A stretch of DNA of 64,000 nt from Plotosus lineatus (GCA_024760905.1 CM045733.1:17695001-17759000), one strand, 5' to 3'; shown: positions 1 through 11,464, counted from the first letter of the stretch. Program-made: numbers and translations. The notes: generated by a model from the sequence alone, not told the origin.

Positions 1-227
1 AGCTTCATGCTCAGATTGCAGCGCAGAGGGATCTACAGGACTGTGTTTCTGTGAAACATGGCTCGAGGAGAGTACACCCGATAAGGCGATTATACCAGCT
101 GGCGACACGGCCTTCATCCCCTGCTATCCCAAGCACCGGAGTCGTCGTTCGGCCCCTTCCCGCCTCGGCTTCTTTGTTAGCTGGGATGCGGCTCACTGCC
201 TACCATAGCATGTCAGCTCTGCTAGCC
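1..227. other. unassigned G+C-richer stretch
   Basis: Less AT-rich than the following DNA and free of motifs I recognise. A short open frame (51-344 +) runs into the TA/T tract and is not credible as a gene. Confidence 0.2.
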
Positions 228-295
<68 letters not shown>

Positions 296-296
296 G
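228..296. repeat. (TA)n microsatellite followed by poly(T)
   Basis: About 19 TA units then about 30 T. Likely hypervariable. Confidence 0.9.
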
Positions 297-384
297 AACA
301 ATAAAATAGACAGAGAAACGATGACTTCCAGCAGCATATCGTAAATTCCAAACAAAACACAAAATGAATTTTTTAAACAAAGCA

Positions 385-845
385 GGTTGGCACAGTGGTG
401 TAGTGGTTAGTACATCCATATCACAGCAAGAAGGTTGTGGGTTCAAGTAGTGAGCTTGGTGATGGTGAGGTGGCAGTGATGGCATAGTGAATAAGGCTCT
501 GGGTTATTGATCAGAAGGGGAGGTGTTCAAGTGCCAAGCTGTTGTGGTTGGACCCTTAACCTGCAACTGACAGGTGCCTGAGAAAAATGCCATAAATATA
601 AAATAAATGTTTCTTGGTACAGCTTTTACTTCTCCCTGTGCTGGTGTGAGTTTCCTCTGTGAAATCCAGTTTTCACAGTCCAAAGACATGCATGAGGCAA
701 ACTGGCCGTTCCGAATTGAGCATAGGCTATGTGTGTGAATGATAGTGTGTGTGTTGGCCCTTCACTGAATTGGCAAGCTGTTCAGGGTGGGGTACCCTCT
801 CGCCGAGAGTCGGCTGAGCTAGGCTCTAACCTCACTGTGACCCAC
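385..845 (+). repeat. tRNA-headed SINE pieces (families C and D)
   Basis: Two tRNA-like heads with A-box (gtggtgtagtggtta) and B-box (ggttcaag, gtgttcaag) motifs at ~388-450 and ~468-560, then a tail at ~640-845 with the cacagtccaaagacatgc and gagagtcggctgagc motifs seen in the other family-C copies here. Confidence 0.6.
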
Positions 846-904
846 CTTTTGTTTTTTTTTTTTTTAGATTTTTACATTTTTTTTTTTAATTTTTTACTTC
901 TGGA

Positions 905-1147
905 TTTAACCCATGCGCACACACACACACACACACACACACGGAGCAGGGAGCTGCTACACATTGCAGTGTATGGAGAGCAGTTTGGGGTTAGGTGCTT
1001 TGCGCAAGGGCACTTCAGTTGTGAAGGTGGAGGTAGGGAAGATGTAGACCCGCCCCCACTACACATTTTCCTTGTTGGTTTGAAAATTGAACCAGCAACC
1101 TTTTGGCTCCAAAGCCACTTCTCTAACTATTTAGCCACGACTGCCCC
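905..1147 (-). repeat. tRNA-derived SINE, reverse orientation, with (AC)n
   Basis: A reverse-complement tRNA head at the right (ttgaaccagcaacc, then ccaaagccac...gccacgactgcc) and a body with gcgcaagggcacttcagt. An (AC)12 tract sits at ~917-942. Confidence 0.5.
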
Positions 1148-1729
1148 AGTTCAGCAAATGTATGATTTAATCAAAAAAGATTTTGTCAAAATAATGCAGA
1201 AATGAACTAATGAAGAATGTTAAAAAAAAAAAAAAAAAAAAACAGAAACCACCTTTCAGAATACCAAGCAAAAATTGCATTAATTTTCCTCCAGAGCTTC
1301 ACCAGAACAATAAACAGTCAACTTTGAAATTACTGGTTCTCTTTTGAGGACTGGGCAAAAAATTATTGTTTAAAATAAACATGACTGTTTTGTGGCTGGC
1401 GCATGAAGGAATCCTAAATTCCAGCACATACCAGGGCATTGTAGTCTGAACTGGAAAGAGCTGCGCAACCCACATACACATCCTTAAACGAGTGTAAAAT
1501 ATTTGGCATGGAAGGACAGACTAAACCTCAAGGTATCTCCAGTGTTGTTAGACATTACATGTGGAGACTCTGTGCTGATATTCTTTCCAGATATTGCTTT
1601 ACTTTATAAGGCTGTACACAAGCCAGAACTAGCATTCTGCAGAAAAAAATGGTTGCCACTTAAAAAGCTACTTACTGTTATAAGTTTAAATCTATATTGT
1701 TTTGAACAAAAATAAAGAAACTGTAAAGT

Positions 1730-1734
1730 ATATA

Positions 1735-1783
<49 letters not shown>

Positions 1784-1796
1784 ACATATATATTTC

Positions 1797-1850
<54 letters not shown>
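1730..1850. repeat. (TA)n microsatellite, interrupted
   Basis: Two long TA tracts separated by gtatacatatatatttctgtg. Confidence 0.9.
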
Positions 1851-1851
<1 letters not shown>

Positions 1852-1857
1852 ACATAC

Positions 1858-2108
1858 TAGTCCCTCTCAAAAAATTAGCATATTGTGATAAAGTTAATTA
1901 TTTTCTGTAATGTACTGATAAAAATTAAACTTTCATATATTTTAGATTCATTGCACACCAACTGAAATATTTCAGGTCTTTTATTGTTTTAATACTGATG
2001 ATTTTGGCATACAGCTCATGAAAACCCAAAATTCCTATCTCAAAAAATTAGCATATAATGAAAAGGTACTCTAAACGAGCTATTAACCTAATCATCTGAA
2101 TCAACCAA
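1858..2108. mobile_element. Tc1-like transposon terminal region
   Basis: The 17-bp string ctcaaaaaattagcata occurs at 1866-1882 and again at 2039-2055 in the same orientation. Paired direct repeats within a long terminal inverted repeat are typical of fish Tc1 elements. No transposase remains; SINE A follows directly. Confidence 0.55.
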
Positions 2109-2116
2109 TTAACTTA

Positions 2117-2371
2117 TCGGTGCTTATCCCCGGTTTCCATCGCATGAAGCGACAAGGATTTCAACTCCTCCTGGATGGGACGCTAGTCCATCGCAGGTTA
2201 CCTTCCCAGTATATTTTTACTGGTACCCATTTATACTGCTGGGTGAACAGAGGCACACATGTGGTTGAGACCTTGCCCAGGGGTCTTAGCATAGTGAGGG
2301 TCTAACTGGGATTTGAACACATAACCTCCCGATCATCAGCCCAGCACCTTAACCACTAGGCCACCGGCCCC
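2117..2371 (-). repeat. SINE family A, reverse copy
   Basis: Reverse complement of the family-A consensus built from this window: tRNA head at the right (…ggccaccggcccc), the aaatgggtaccagtaaaa block, the ggggataagcaccg block at the left. Confidence 0.75.
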
Positions 2372-2373
2372 AA

Positions 2374-2503
2374 CTTTTTCCATATTTCTCCGGAATTTCC
2401 TTTTTTTTTTTTTTTTTTTTTTTTTTTTCGATGAATATTTTTGAAAAACCCACGATGCACTGAAGCTGCAGAAACTGAAGCAAGAAGTCGCGAGGGATCG
2501 CTG
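2374..2503. mobile_element. fragment of the GGGATCCCTC MITE (one end)
   Basis: Retains cgatgaatatttttgaaaaa, gcactgaagctgcag and the end gcgagggatcgctg followed by ta. See the full copy at 46298-46788. Confidence 0.65.
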
Positions 2504-4127
2504 TATTCCATCCATACCTATATGAGCAATCGCATGTTCTGATTGGCTGATCTACTACTAGGATATCAGCTCATATACAATTAGTTGCTATGTGCCTACC
2601 CAGGGGGGGGTTTACATTAATTCTAGCCTTATTACAAAAAAAAGGCAAATAAAATTAGAATATAACTATCTGAAGGTAAGAAAATATTTTTTTTATTCAA
2701 AAAGGTTACCCCTATACAACACCAAAAAAAACAACAAAAACACCAACCAAGCAAGCAAACCTTCAACTTTATCCACATAGCTTTTGATGAATAATTATTG
2801 AATATCAACTGTTACCACTGACGGTCACTGCATGTGTGCCAAAACCAGAAATGAGTCCAAAAAAAAAAAAAAAAGAAAAAAAAAGAAAGAAAGATAAACT
2901 TTTTTAGCATACCGGCAGACAGTAATTACTTCGAAAGACTTCTGTCTTGTTTTGTCCGGGGGAAAAGGGAGCAGGACAGCATGTAAACAATATACTGTAA
3001 TATGTTCTAATGTGAGGATTTCAACTGGAGCAAAAAGGTCTTGTTTTCTGCCTCTTGGGGCAGTGTGTGCGTGCATGCCAGTGATTTAAATCATTCTCTC
3101 GGCATGGAGTAGAAAGACAGAAGCAACAAAAGCGGACTCATTCAGCCGCTGTGCCACAAGGCTCCGATTTGAGTCGCCATGAGAGAGACACACAGAGACA
3201 AGACATCAAAGGATAAGCTGGAGAATAGATGGCCTAATCCAAGAGATCAGCACTGTCTCCGTTCACAATCGGCCTCTGCAAAAATACAGAAAGCACGCAG
3301 AGTGATGGAGAGGATGGATGAGTGCTGTGTGCAGAAATCGATGTGGTTCCATTGGTATATACATAGCTCATACAAATACATGATTAAAAAAAAAACAAAA
3401 AAAAAAAAAAAAAAAAAAAACATGAAGATGGAGACAATATCCCTGTGTGTGTTATAAACACATCTGTATGTCTAGACAAGCACAACACAGTGTGTTATTC
3501 CTTTAGTACTTTTCCACAAAGAGCATTGCTCATGTTTAACACAATGTATGTTAAAATCATTCTTGAACATAATATTGTTTTTGCAAGAGTGCCAGCACAT
3601 CAACCACCAGCTTCAGCAGAAACAGACACCAGGAGGGAAGCAACACCATAAAACAAGCATTGGAGCACATGCAGGGGAAAATTGACTGCGTTTAATGCTT
3701 GGATTCCAGCAAACAGGGCACAGAGAGGAGGTTAAATGCAGCAGTCCACAACCTCTTGGTGGGAAGTCCAAAGCCCCTACTGCTTTGCTCTGGAGCTGCC
3801 AAATAAGATCAGAGAGAAACCTGCTGTGCCGTCATCACAAAACACAAGTCTCGCGCACAATGGAAAATATGCTTCAGATTAAAGTTGGCCAAATTAGAAA
3901 GGGGATTTAAAAAGCAACAAGGGTGGGGATAGAACAAATCAAAAAGAAACATAAAAGTACATCCAGATTTGTGCTGGATTCAGCAGACATAGACTGGGTT
4001 GGGAATGGGTGTGTTCTGATGAGTAATTGCTCCAAGAGCAGTTATTGGCCAAACATTTGGAAAGAGGATTTGAATGCAAGTAGGATTTTGAGCTCAATAA
4101 TGCCACACCAAATGCAAAGTAAATAAA
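2504..4127. other. intergenic, no assigned feature
   Basis: AT-rich single-copy-looking DNA with poly(A) runs (2856-2892, 3386-3420). Open frames here are short and carry no recognisable domain. Confidence 0.4.
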
Positions 4128-4192
4128 ATGGAAATGTTTTTAAGAATTTTTAACGTGTATGGACAACACACTGACACTGAGTTAATGAGGTG

Positions 4193-4195
<3 letters not shown>

Positions 4196-4241
<46 letters not shown>
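4196..4241. repeat. (GT)n microsatellite
   Basis: Uninterrupted GT run of about 23 units. Confidence 0.92.
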
Positions 4242-4243
<2 letters not shown>

Positions 4244-4262
4244 CAGTCACCGTAGGTTAACT

Positions 4263-4599
4263 TCTTATTTTTATTTTGGCTTTTTACCTTTTTCAGGGGT
4301 CGCCACAGCGAATCATGTGATTCGGCATAGGCTTTTAACGTCGGATGCCCCTCTTGATTCAACCCTTCAGCAAGGAGGCAGAAACACGCTGACGGCTTTG
4401 CAGCTCCTCTTTACGAATGTCAGCAACGGTTCTTTTACATCAACCTCTCACCATAGACAATGACAGACATGGCCCGCCTTTGATAACCCAGTTAGCTGCA
4501 TGGGGGGGGGGGGGGTGTAGTGACAACCTTGTGGAGAGTGGGACTCAAACCCCCAACCTTAGGATCAACAACCCCTATACCACCAGGCCACCACTGCCC
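4263..4599 (-). repeat. SINE family B with LINE-like tail (T1), in a SINE C tail
   Basis: Reverse copy. Right end is the tRNA head (ccaccaggccaccactgcc); left end is the tail caggggtcgccacagcg shared with the LINE at 59307. Flanks cagtcaccgtaggttaact (4245-4262 region) and cagtcacagtaggttaact (4600-4617 region) look like a target-site duplication. Confidence 0.75.
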
Positions 4600-4805
4600 A
4601 GTCACAGTAGGTTAACTGGCTGTTCCAAATCACCCATATGTGTGAGTGTGAGTATGAACGGTTGTGAGTGTTGGCCCCATAATGTTCTGGCGAGCTGTTC
4701 AGGGTGTCGCCCCGCCCACCCAGAGTTGACCGAGATGAGCGCCAGCCTCTCTGCGACCCTAATTAGGATGAAGTGGGTCAGAAAAATGAATGAATGAATG
4801 AATGT
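4600..4805 (+). repeat. SINE family C tail (T2)
   Basis: Contains gagtgttggccccataatg, gagctgttcagggtgt, accctaattaggatgaag and a (gaat)n terminus. Confidence 0.7.
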
Positions 4806-6060
4806 TTTTCAGAATGTAGCATTGAGTTGATTGGGTCCGCTTTGTTATTGCGATGCCTGAGCCACTGGCAAATTCTCGCATTTTATTGAACCACGTTATC
4901 ACCATTGCATTGTTGCTTCAGTTGGTCTGGTAGAGGCTCAGCAACATTATTTAGCAATACAGTACAATGAAGCCCATTGGCTATCTGAATGTACTAAATG
5001 ACCAGGTTAACCCATCAGTGAACTTTTTCGTTTCTGATGCCACAGGGTTCCAATCCTGAATAATGTCGTCATCGAGTCAACATATCAGTAAAAAAAAAAT
5101 AAAAATGAACGCAACTCTGGTTGGAAATAAATGTTGTGATGTTTATTCAGTTTGTTGAAACACTGCCATGGCAATTACTTGCTGTAACCAAGCATATCGG
5201 CAAGTCCAATAATATTCGAGTGTGGGACATTTTTTGGGCCCAGGCAGTGTAAATGTAAACAAATCATTTGGAAAACTTTTAATATTCGTCACATAATCTA
5301 AAGCCACCTTCGTATGGGATAAACATGCCGGCTTGGTTTAGCCCTTACAAATGAAGCCTCGTGTTTTATGTATGGACGTTGCCTAATTTCCTGTTGACTA
5401 GTGAAGAGAAAGGAAACTCAAATTACACTCAAATTAGATTACCAAAAGCCGGAACAACAACAAAAAAAAATACATCGAAGGATATGAAGAAGCTAAAGCT
5501 GGGGCTGATTTCTTTCTAGCCCAGACTGTACGTGTAATAAAATGAACAGGATTCCCTGACTGTTTTATATATTTTATTCATTTTTTTAAACAAAATACAT
5601 ATGCAAGCGCGTGGAAAGCAAGTTTGTTACGTGCTCTATTCTGAGAACTCTTCAGAATTTATGAAGGAAAGGAATTTTCATGCATTTTGGGATTGTTTCT
5701 TGGACCCTCTCGGATGTTTCAAGGTTCCATTTTGCAGTTCGTCATCGAAGCGTTCAAGGTTCCTCCAGACAGATAATGGAACCTTTTCATAAGGCAGAGC
5801 AAAGTCAGAGGAACTAAACAAGAAAATACACTACTGCAATGTTGCACGCAAGAGTAACAAGTAATATTTTTATTATTTACTGCATCACTGTGCCATACTT
5901 GCGGATGTACAGTATATGGATAAGACTGTGGATGGACAGTAGGACATAGTAATGACATGTATAGACAACTCTATGGCACTGGGTAAATAAGGTGTGTGTG
6001 TGTGTCAGTAGGTTTATTCTGTGAAAATGAACAGTAGGGTGTGTCAGTCAGTGCACTTTA
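4806..6060. other. intergenic, no assigned feature
   Basis: I see no repeat family or exon-like sequence here, apart from a short GT tract at ~5990. Confidence 0.35.
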
Positions 6061-6090
6061 GTGCGAGTGAACCTGGATGTACACAGGATG

Positions 6091-6118
<28 letters not shown>
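6091..6118. repeat. (CT)n microsatellite
   Basis: Pure CT run. Confidence 0.9.
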
Positions 6119-6121
<3 letters not shown>

Positions 6122-6298
6122 AGACAGTGCTGCCACTTGAAAGACAAAAAACATTAAGATCAAAGTCTTACTCTCATCCCACAAGAATTTCTAAGTGTCC
6201 CCATCCTCCTCAACATCAACCAGAATGGAATTTTAAGTGGATTTTACCATGTTTTTCAGAAGCTGACAGAGTTTTGAGGAGAACGGATGGCTAATTGT

Positions 6299-6776
6299 CT
6301 TCTTCTTCTTTCTTCTTTTCCTTTCGGCTGTTCCCTTCAGGGGTCGTCACAGCAAATGATCTGCCTCCATCTCTCCCTATCCTCTGCATCTTCTACTCTT
6401 ACTCCAACGACCTTCATGTCCGCCTTCACCACATCCATAAATCTTCTCTTTGGTCTTCCTCTGGGCCTTCTGCCTGGTAGTTCCAATCTCAGCATCCTAC
6501 GACCAATATACTCACTATCCCTCCTCTGTACATGTCCAAACCATCTCAATCTAGCCTCTCTGACTTTGTCTCCAAAACATCTTACATGTGCTGTCCCTCT
6601 GATGTACTCATTCCTGATCCTGTCCATCCTCATTACTCCCAAAGAGAACCTCAACATTTTCATCTCTGCTACCTCCAACTCTGCCTCCTGTCTTTTCCCC
6701 AGGGCCACTGTCTCTAAACCATACAACATCGCTGGCCTCACCACCGTCTTGTACACTTTTTCCCTTCATTCTTGCC
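6299..6776 (-). mobile_element. 5'-truncated RTE-like LINE, recent insertion
   Basis: Open minus frame 6337-6756 gives the LINE C-terminus: [41 protein letters not shown], ending ICCDDP. The 3' end is (GAA)n-like (plus strand cttcttctttcttct). Perfect 18-bp target-site duplication gaacggatggctaattgt at 6281-6298 and 6777-6794. Only the part after the RT palm remains. Confidence 0.9.
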
Positions 6777-6832
6777 GAACGGATGGCTAATTGTGACCCC
6801 TTAAATAAACTAGGACCACACTCAGACTCAAG

Positions 6833-6836
<4 letters not shown>

Positions 6837-6885
<49 letters not shown>
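6837..6885. repeat. (CT)n/(CA)n compound microsatellite
   Basis: CT run passing directly into CA. Confidence 0.9.
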
Positions 6886-6886
<1 letters not shown>

Positions 6887-7093
6887 ATTTTAAACATCTC
6901 ACGCAAAACTACTCATTGATTCGGGAATGTGGACAATCCAATCTGCAATTACATCAACTTGATCAGGACTTACATTCACACCTACAGTGGATTGAAAGGT
7001 TATATTTGGGGTGTTGGCGATCCCTTGTGGAAAAAATGAGGATAGCACAAACAAAGCAACCATTTTTGTATTTTACACAACCATGCACGAATT

Positions 7094-7466
7094 GGCAGTG
7101 GTGGCCTAGTGGTATAGGGTGCTGGATCGCTGATCCTAAGGTTGGGGGGGTTCGAAACCCCCCTCTCCCCCCCACACACACACCCCAGAGCAGCAAACTG
7201 GGTTATCAAAGGCCGGCCATGTCTCTCACTGTCTATGGTGAGAGGTTCATGTAAAGGAACCATTGCTAAGTTATGTAAAGAGTAGCTCCATAGCCATCAG
7301 CGTGTTTCTGCCCCTTGCTAAAGGGGTGTGTCAGGAAGGGCATCCAATATAAAAACCTACGCCAAATCGAATATGCGAATTATTAATATGACTTCCATGA
7401 AGATGGGGGCAGATGATTGGCTGTGGTGACCCCTGAAAGGGAACAGCCAAAAGGAAAAGAAGATGC
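7094..7466 (+). repeat. SINE family B with LINE-like tail (T1)
   Basis: Head ggcagtggtggcctagtggt with a degenerate B box (ggggttcgaaacccc), body gtgcagctaactgggttatc-like and tctcactgtctatggtgaga, tail ggtgacccctgaaaggga... ending gaaaagaagatg, which matches the 3' end of the LINE copies at 50980-51034 and 59307. Confidence 0.8.
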
Positions 7467-7517
7467 ATGAATTGGAATTATGTCATCATGAAGAGCACTG
7501 TTTTTTGTTTCATTAGC

Positions 7518-7820
7518 GGGGCCGGTGGTGTAGTGGTTCGGGTGCTGCGCTCATGATCGGGAGGTTGTGTGTTCAAATCCCAGTTTGATCCCCACTGTGC
7601 TAAGACCACTGGGCAAGGTCTCAACCTCAAGTGTGCCTCTGTTCACCCAGCAGTTTCAATAGGTACCAGTAAAAAAATACTGGGAAGGTAACCTGTGATG
7701 AACTAACGTCCTATCCAGGAGGAGTTGAACTTCGCGTCGCTTCATGCTATGAAAACTGGGGATAAGCACCGGTCCAATGAACCACTATGGCTCGGGTGTA
7801 AAAAGCCTAATGGACTTTAC
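7518..7820 (+). repeat. SINE family A
   Basis: Head ggggccggtggtgtagtggt, B-box-like gtgttcaaatcccag, middle taccagtaaaaaaatactgg, end gtgtaaaaagcc...gactttacc. Confidence 0.8.
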
Positions 7821-7835
7821 CTTTTATTTTCATTA

Positions 7836-8174
7836 ATTCATCTATCCATTTTCCAAGCTGCTTAATCCTGATTATGGCTGCAGAGAAGCTGGTGCCCATC
7901 TTAGCCTACTCTGGGAAAAGGCAGAGTACACCCTGAACCATTGTACAACATCAGACCACTGAATCACTGCATCTACTCGCGATTAGGAGCTGCAAATTAT
8001 CCTACTGTGCACATTTTTGGAATGCGGGAGGAAACAGAAATACCTGGACGAAACCTACACAAGCATAAGAACAACATGCAAACACCACACAGAAACACCT
8101 GAGCCTGGGACTTGAACCCAGATCTGCTTGCTGTGAGGTGGACATGCAAACCACTGCGCCACCATACCACCCAT
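7836..8174 (-). repeat. SINE family C, reverse copy
   Basis: Left end is the T2 tail in reverse (tgcttaatcctgattatgg); right end is the tRNA head in reverse (gacttgaacccag ... actgcgccaccataccaccc), with gtgcacatttttgga... between. Confidence 0.75.
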
Positions 8175-8202
8175 TTTTATTTTATGCAGTAAATTATGTA
8201 TC

Positions 8203-8539
8203 GGGCAGTGGTGGCCTGATGGCAAGGGGCTGGATTACCGATCACAAGGTCAGGGGTTCAAGCCCCACTCTCAACGGTTGTCACTGCTGTTCCCCCCAGT
8301 GCAGCTAACTGGGTTATCAAAGGCCGACCATGTCTCTCACTGTCTGTAGTGTTAGGCTGTAAAAGAACCACTGCTGACTTTAGACAAAAGTAGCTGCATC
8401 GCCATCAGTGTATTTCTGCCCTGTGATAGCCTGACGAGCTGTCCAGGGTGTACTCTGCCGTCACCCAGAGCCGGCTGAGATCTGTGCCAGCCTCCCCGTG
8501 ACCCTAGTTAGGATTAAGCAGTTCAGAAAATGAATGAAA
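8203..8539 (+). repeat. SINE family B head with T2 tail (chimera)
   Basis: Same head and body as the copy at 7094, up to gtatttctgccct, then the family-C tail: gagctgtccagggtgtac, gccagcctccccgtgacc, ttcagaaaatgaatgaa. Confidence 0.8.
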
Positions 8540-8600
8540 TTATAAACTTACTAAGAGTGTGACAGCAGCAGGAGATAATCATGTCACGGGCATGTGTCTT

Positions 8601-8912
8601 GGGCCGGTGGCGTAGTGGTTAGAGGGCTGGGCTCATGATCAGCAGGTTGTGTTCAAATCCCAGTTAGACCCCCACTGTGCTAAGACCCCTGGGCAAGGTC
8701 TCCATCATGAGTGGGCCTCTGTTCACCCAGCAGTGTAAATGGGTACCAGTAAAATATACTGGGAAGGTAACCTGCAATGGACAAGCGTCCCATCCAGGGG
8801 GTTTTGGACTTCTGGTTGCTTCACACTATGGAAACTGGGGATAAGCACCGGCCTGATGAGCCACAAGGCTCAGGTGTAAAAAACCAACAGACTTTACCTT
8901 ACCTTACCTTTC
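8601..8912 (+). repeat. SINE family A
   Basis: gggccggtggcgtagtggtt head, ggggataagcaccggcctga near the end, and a (TTACC)n terminus (cctta repeats) at ~8890-8912. Confidence 0.8.
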
Positions 8913-8919
8913 ACCCCTA

Positions 8920-10300
8920 AAGTCCATCCTTTAGAACCACCTTTTGTTGCAATTTCAGCTGCTAGTCACTTTGAATAAGGCTCTATGAGCTTGTCACATC
9001 TTGCCACTGGGATTTGGGGCCATCCTCAAGGCAAAACCGCTTCAGCTCCTTCATGTTGGATGGGTTCTGCTTGTTAACAGTCTGACCACAGATTCCCAAT
9101 TGGATTGAGGTCTGGGCTTTGACTAGGCTATTTCAACACATTTAAATGTTTCCTCTTAAACCACTCGAGTGTTGCTTTAGCAGTATGCTTCGGGTCATTG
9201 TCCTGCCTGAAGGTGAACCTCCATCCCATTCTCAAATCACAGGCAGACTGAAACAGGTTTTGTTCAAGAATATCCCTGTCTTTAACACCATCTATCTTTC
9301 CATAGACTCCGATCAGTTTCCCAGTCCCTGCTGCTGAAAAACATCCCCACAGCATGATGCCGCCACCACCATGTTTCAATGTGGAGATGGTGTCCTTCGA
9401 ATGCAATGTGTTTGGTTTGTGCCAGATGATACGTTTTCCTTGGTGGCAGAAGAAAAAAAAGTTACATTTTAGCTTCATCTGACCAGAACACCTTCCACCA
9501 TACACTTGGGGAGTCGCCCACATGGCCATTGGCAAACTCAAAACGTGCCTTCTTAGTTTTAACACTCAGTCATGGCTTTTTTCTGGCCAGTCTTCCATAA
9601 GACCCAGCTCTATGGAGTATAAGGACTTGTTCCTGTCCCAAGCACAGATACAACAATCTATGCTGACAAACTCTGCAGCTCCTTCAGAGTTGCCTTTGGC
9701 TGTCGCTCTGATTAATACCCTCCTTGCCCAGTCTGTGAGTTTTGGTGGGCGGTCCTCTCTTTTTTTCCTCACAAGTTTGTTGTGGTACCATAATCTTTTC
9801 ATTAGAACATGATGGATTTCATGGTGGTCTGGAGATCAGCAAAGATTTTGATTTTTTTTTTTAATAACCCAACTCTGACATGTACTTCTCAGCTACTTTG
9901 TCCATGACTTGTTTGAAGAGCTCCTTGGTCCTCATGGTGTGATGGCTCTTGCTTAGTCTGAGGCCTTTCAGAAAAGGTGTGTTTATACTGACTGATCATG
10001 TGACACTTAGATTGTACACAAGTGGACTTCATTTCATGAATTATGGAACTTCTGAAGGTAATTGGTTGCACCAGATAGGCTTCACAGCAAAAGGGGTGAA
10101 ACATATGCATATGCCAATTTACACATTTTTTAAAATTCTTTTTTTAATGTATAATTTTCCTCATTTCACTTCAACAACTGTGCATTTACATGCAGGATTT
10201 TACTGGGAATTAGGGGAAATTATGGGATTCAATCAAATAGTCTACACTCAAAATGCACTGAGGAATTTTTGAGGTACTGGAAAGTTTCACACCCTGAACA
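8920..10300 (-). mobile_element. Tc1-like transposon, degraded
   Basis: Contains a broken DD34E-type transposase on the minus strand plus flanks. Outer limits are approximate because I could not pair the terminal repeats by eye. Confidence 0.75.
8945..9937 (-). pseudogene. Tc1 transposase pseudogene
   Basis: N-terminus MRTKELFKQVMDKVAEKY at ~9936 runs into a stop within a poly(A)-like tract. A second block is at 9566-9802, and the catalytic block is at 9128-9565 with HGGGGIMLWGCF and RQDNDPKHTAK, the second catalytic Asp of the DDE core (QDNDPKHTA). Frame changes between blocks and an F-run (frame slippage at the aaaaaaaa tract near 9452) make it inactive. Known role: cut-and-paste transposition into TA. 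Confidence 0.85.
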
Positions 10301-10375
10301 ATGACACTACACGGTTAAGGCAGAATAACCTGTGGGACAGTTCAAAGCTCTGTGAATGAATTATTAATTCACATT

Positions 10376-10765
10376 TGTCCACACTCTCCAGAGTGTACCC
10401 CGCCCTCACCCAGAGTTGGCTGAGATGGCTGCAGGCTTCCCAGTGACCCTAATTAGGATTAAGCGATTCAGAAAATGAATGAATGAATTTACACCTGCAG
10501 CAATTTAGACCAGCCAGTTAGGGTTGCAGGGAGGCTGACTTATCACACCCTCACACTTAGACCTAGAGGCAATTTGGATCAGCCAATTAGACGAATGTGC
10601 ACATCTTTGAACTGTGGGAAGAAACCAAAGTACCCTGCGGAAACACGCACAAGCATGGGGACAACATGCAAACTTCACACAACTCACCAAGTCTGGGAAA
10701 CAAACCCAATACCTTCTAGCTGTGAGGTGGACGTATTATCCACTACACCACCGTGAGGCCCATGA
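10376..10765. repeat. SINE family C pieces in opposite orientations
   Basis: 10376-10490 is a plus-strand T2 tail (ccagagtgtaccccgcc, attaggattaagcgattc, gaatgaatg). 10500-10765 is a reverse head part (gtgcacatctttgaactg, aacatgcaaacttcac, ccactacaccaccgt). Confidence 0.65.
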
Positions 10766-10872
10766 ACAAAGCAAGTATACCAAAGTCCGCGTGGGATTTT
10801 TTTTTTTTTTTTTTTAATTAAACTTTTGCTTCAATGTTTAAAGCACAAAAGTATAGGATGTTCATCACCATC

Positions 10873-11174
10873 ATTCATTTTCCGTAACCGCTTAATTCTA
10901 ATTAGTGTCGCGAGGAGGCTGGTGCACATCTCAGCAAACTCTAGGAGAGGGCAGAGTACACCCTGGACAGCTCGCCAGGCCATCACAGGACAGAAACAGC
11001 TATGGTTCTTTTACAGCCTCACACCATGGACAGTGAGAGTCATGCCAGCCTTCAATAACCCAGTTGGCTGCACAGAGGGGGACAATGACAACAGGGACAG
11101 TGAGAGTGGGGCTTGAACCCTCAACCTTGGGATTAGCGATCCAGTGCCATTTACCACCAGGTCACCACTACCCC
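10873..11174 (-). repeat. SINE family B head with T2 tail, reverse copy
   Basis: Left end cattcattttccgtaaccgc (T2 tail in reverse); right end gggcttgaaccctcaacctt and ccaccaggtcaccactacccc (B head in reverse). Confidence 0.75.
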
Positions 11175-11199
11175 AAAATTATTTTTAATGTGGAAGTAT

Positions 11200-11330
11200 C
11201 CTTCATTCATTCATTATCTGAATCGCTTCATGCTAATCAGGGTGGCTGGCGCTCGTGTCAGCTGATTCCGGGCGAGGGTGGGGTACACCATTGGACAGCT
11301 CGCCAGGCCATCGCAGGGCCAACACTCACA
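11200..11330 (-). repeat. T2 SINE tail fragment
   Basis: cattcattcattatctgaat, ctaatcagggtggctgg, ctcgccaggccatcgcag. Confidence 0.65.
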
Positions 11331-11464
11331 TAGTTTAGGATGTTTTGTATGCTAAAACATTAAAATTTCCTTTTACTGGAAAAAAGAACCCAACCATTCT
11401 CCACATACACAACAACACAAGCTCGCTGAGGTTTTCCAATGTTGGAAAGGAAGAACACAAGTGG

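Noticed and set aside
4128..4463. Open frame across (GT)n coding CVCVCV
   Set aside because: Microsatellite translation; the same applies to similar frames at 28659-28903, 30147-30497, 57230-57589, 57798-58462 and 63348-63817, except for the real grip1 parts.
8203..8280. tRNA-like A and B boxes as possible tRNA genes
   Set aside because: All tRNA-like heads in the window are fused to SINE bodies and lack a foldable cloverleaf 3' half.
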